Shown one piece after another: positions 5,133 to 6,373 of a stretch of DNA of 6,373 nt; positions within the stretch are counted from its first letter, which is position 1; each line of letters begins with the position of its first letter. The notes below the pieces were generated by a model, which saw only the letters and a list, made by a program, of their open reading frames with translations, made no database searches and was not told where the DNA came from. Source of the DNA: Candidatus Gastranaerophilales bacterium (GTDB lineage: Bacteria > Cyanobacteriota > Vampirovibrionia > Gastranaerophilales > Gastranaerophilaceae); the NCBI GenBank assembly GCA_944324205.1, contig CALUVK010000094.1, positions 1 through 6,373 on the forward strand, in the 5' to 3' direction. A program made the position numbers and the translations under genes.

Positions 5133-6373
5133 ATGAATAAAAAAAGGTTGATTTCTGCACTTTTGGTATGTTGTTGTTTAACTATTTTATCTGTTAAAGC
5201 AGATGTAAAAGTAATAGAAAATCAGACATTTAATGGACAAGGAGATTCGATAAACAATAATGATCCGGGGGTTTTTACTGTAAATCCCGGGGACAGTTTG
5301 GAAATAACCAATTCAACTTTTATTAATAACCATGGCGGATTAAGTGGTGCTATTCGCAATGAAGGCTCTCTTATAATAAATGGCGGCACAGCGGATAGTC
5401 ATACGACTTTTGAAGGTAACTATAATGATATACCATCCGGCGGTGGAGGTGCTATTAATAGTTATGTAGCCGGCTCCAGTGTTTATATTGGTGATTATAC
5501 TTCTTTTAAAGGCAATCGTTCTGATGCAATAGAAGACGGAGGTCAAGCTGGCGGAGCTATATACATTGGTAATCCTAATGGTGCTGGTACGCCCGTAACA
5601 AAGTTAGAGATTGGTGATTATGTTGAATTTAATGGAAATACTGCAAATAAAGGCGACTCCTCCATGGGTGGAGCTATATATATAGAAAACACGGATACAG
5701 ATATTGGCGATAACTTTAAAGTTATAAATAACACGTCATATAAGTCCGGCGGTGCTATCAATATAAATTGTGCCGCTTCTGGTCAGACTGCTGAAATTGG
5801 TAAAAATGCAGAATTTACCGGGAATACTTCAACAATTGATAATGGCGGAGCTATACAAAGTGAAGATACTAATTTCACGATTGGAAGCGGTGCAACATTT
5901 GATGGCAATATGGCTGTAAATGGCGGTGCGATTTCTGTAAAAGCTTCGGATGATAAAACAACTTTCACTATCGGTACTGATAGCGATACTGCAGAAACAG
6001 GTGCTGAATTCTTAAATAATAAAGCAAGCGGAAATGGCGGGGCTGTTTATAATACAGGAAAAGTTGAAATAAAAGGCGGAACTTTTACAGGAAACTCCGC
6101 GCAGCAAGGCGGTGCTCTTTATAATGCAAACAATGCAACTGCAAGTTTAACTAATGTTACAGTAAATGCTGCTGACGATAATGGTTCTAATGACATCGTA
6201 AATGCCGGTACTACAACAACAGCAGGAACTAATACTTTTGCAAGTGATATCAAGAATGAAAGCACAGGTAAAATAAATTTTAGCGGTACTAATACAATTG
6301 ACACAACCTCTAAAGTAACCGGCTCCGGTGAAATTACCAATGCCGGAACTTTAAATTTAAAAGGTAACGCAGG
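5133..6373 (+). CDS. Secreted Pmp-like beta-helix repeat protein, partial (C-terminus beyond right edge)
   Basis: Starts at ATG 5133 with GGAG (5122-5125) 7 nt upstream, and stays open for 413 codons to the window edge. A signal peptide is clear: KKR at 3-5, hydrophobic core 6-20, and a likely signal peptidase I cleavage after VKA (residue 23). The three cysteines at 13-15 do not form a good lipobox. Residues 63-329 carry about eight repeats combining FxxN (at 63, 93, 125, 166, 228, 256, 293, 318) with GGA[ILV] (at 105, 140, 179, 206, 238, 264, 302, 326), often preceded by an 'IG' strand such as YIGDYTSF or EIGDYVEF. This is the motif pair of chlamydial polymorphic membrane proteins, and it implies a right-handed beta-helix passenger. 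After about 340 the protein becomes Thr/Asn/Gly-rich with a different, looser repeat. The protein is probably surface-exposed, as an adhesin or autotransporter-type product. The export domain, for example an outer-membrane barrel, is not in the window, so the secretion route is inferred. Confidence 0.85.
   Translation, partial: MNKKRLISALLVCCCLTILSVKADVKVIENQTFNGQGDSINNNDPGVFTVNPGDSLEITNSTFINNHGGLSGAIRNEGSLIINGGTADSHTTFEGNYNDIPSGGGGAINSYVAGSSVYIGDYTSFKGNRSDAIEDGGQAGGAIYIGNPNGAGTPVTKLEIGDYVEFNGNTANKGDSSMGGAIYIENTDTDIGDNFKVINNTSYKSGGAININCAASGQTAEIGKNAEFTGNTSTIDNGGAIQSEDTNFTIGSGATFDGNMAVNGGAISVKASDDKTTFTIGTDSDTAETGAEFLNNKASGNGGAVYNTGKVEIKGGTFTGNSAQQGGALYNANNATASLTNVTVNAADDNGSNDIVNAGTTTTAGTNTFASDIKNESTGKINFSGTNTIDTTSKVTGSGEITNAGTLNLKGNA
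5319..6119 (+). repeat. Array of FxxN / GGA[ILV] coding repeats
   Basis: Tandem degenerate units of roughly 24-41 residues within the secreted protein. Each runs as strand, 'IG' turn, FxxN, a short A/S/T-rich stretch, then GGA[ILV]. At DNA level the GGA segments stay similar, for example GGCGGAGCTATA at 5550-5561 and GGTGGAGCTATA at 5667-5678, while the intervening parts have diverged. The first unit has SGAI (71-74) instead of GGAI, and one unit has F195 with N199-N200, a one-residue longer spacing. The variation suggests old duplications under structural constraint rather than recent slippage. Confidence 0.8.

Noticed and set aside
5145..5180. Possible lipoprotein signal (three cysteines in the signal peptide of the secreted protein)
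   Set aside because: The residues before the first cysteine (ALLV) do not fit the lipobox preference for a small residue at -1, while VKA gives a good signal peptidase I site.
5319..6119. Repeat array considered as a CRISPR or non-coding tandem repeat
   Set aside because: The period is irregular, the reading frame is open throughout, and the repeats are conserved as protein motifs rather than as DNA.
5340..6340. Three minus-strand open frames (5340-5546, 5783-5968, 6119-6340)
   Set aside because: They mirror the repetitive coding of the secreted protein. The Val/Pro/Ala-rich translations are what the antisense of Gly/Asn/Thr codons gives.

Overview
The window is AT-rich bacterial chromosomal DNA with a compact layout: one partial minus-strand housekeeping gene, a divergent plus-strand cluster of four genes, and a second plus-strand unit encoding a large secreted repeat protein cut off by the right edge. 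The exported beta-helix-type protein suggests a Gram-negative cell envelope. Low G+C, a pheT gene not preceded by pheS, a TIGR02757/DUF2400 protein and a Pmp-like surface protein together would fit an uncultured, gut-type lineage such as Gastranaerophilales (Vampirovibrionia/'Melainabacteria') or Elusimicrobia. That assignment is inference only and has low confidence.

Left part (1-1970, minus strand): N-terminal ~656 residues of the phenylalanyl-tRNA synthetase beta subunit (pheT), with a plausible promoter and Shine-Dalgarno. Its 3' end lies outside the window. The region 1971-2195 is a divergent promoter region shared with the next cluster.

Middle (2196-4988, plus strand): a tight probable operon. 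It contains the tRNA adenosine deaminase tadA, a TIGR02757/DUF2400 protein overlapping it by 4 nt (ATGA), a membrane-anchored TPR protein 16 nt further on, and a monofunctional ACT-domain prephenate dehydratase (pheA) 9 nt after that. tadA and pheT both act in translation (wobble inosine formation and tRNA-Phe charging), and pheA makes the precursor of the amino acid that PheT loads. The two outer genes therefore share phenylalanine/tRNA themes, although nothing shows that they are co-regulated.

Right part (4989-6373): a 144-nt intergenic region holds an inverted repeat TGTAAC-N6-GTTACA and an extended -10 promoter. It leads into a secreted protein with a signal peptide and about eight units built on FxxN and GGA[ILV] motifs, the repeat signature known from chlamydial polymorphic membrane proteins. 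This is the most distinctive item in the window. No RNA genes, CRISPR arrays, insertion sequences or convincing intrinsic terminators were seen.
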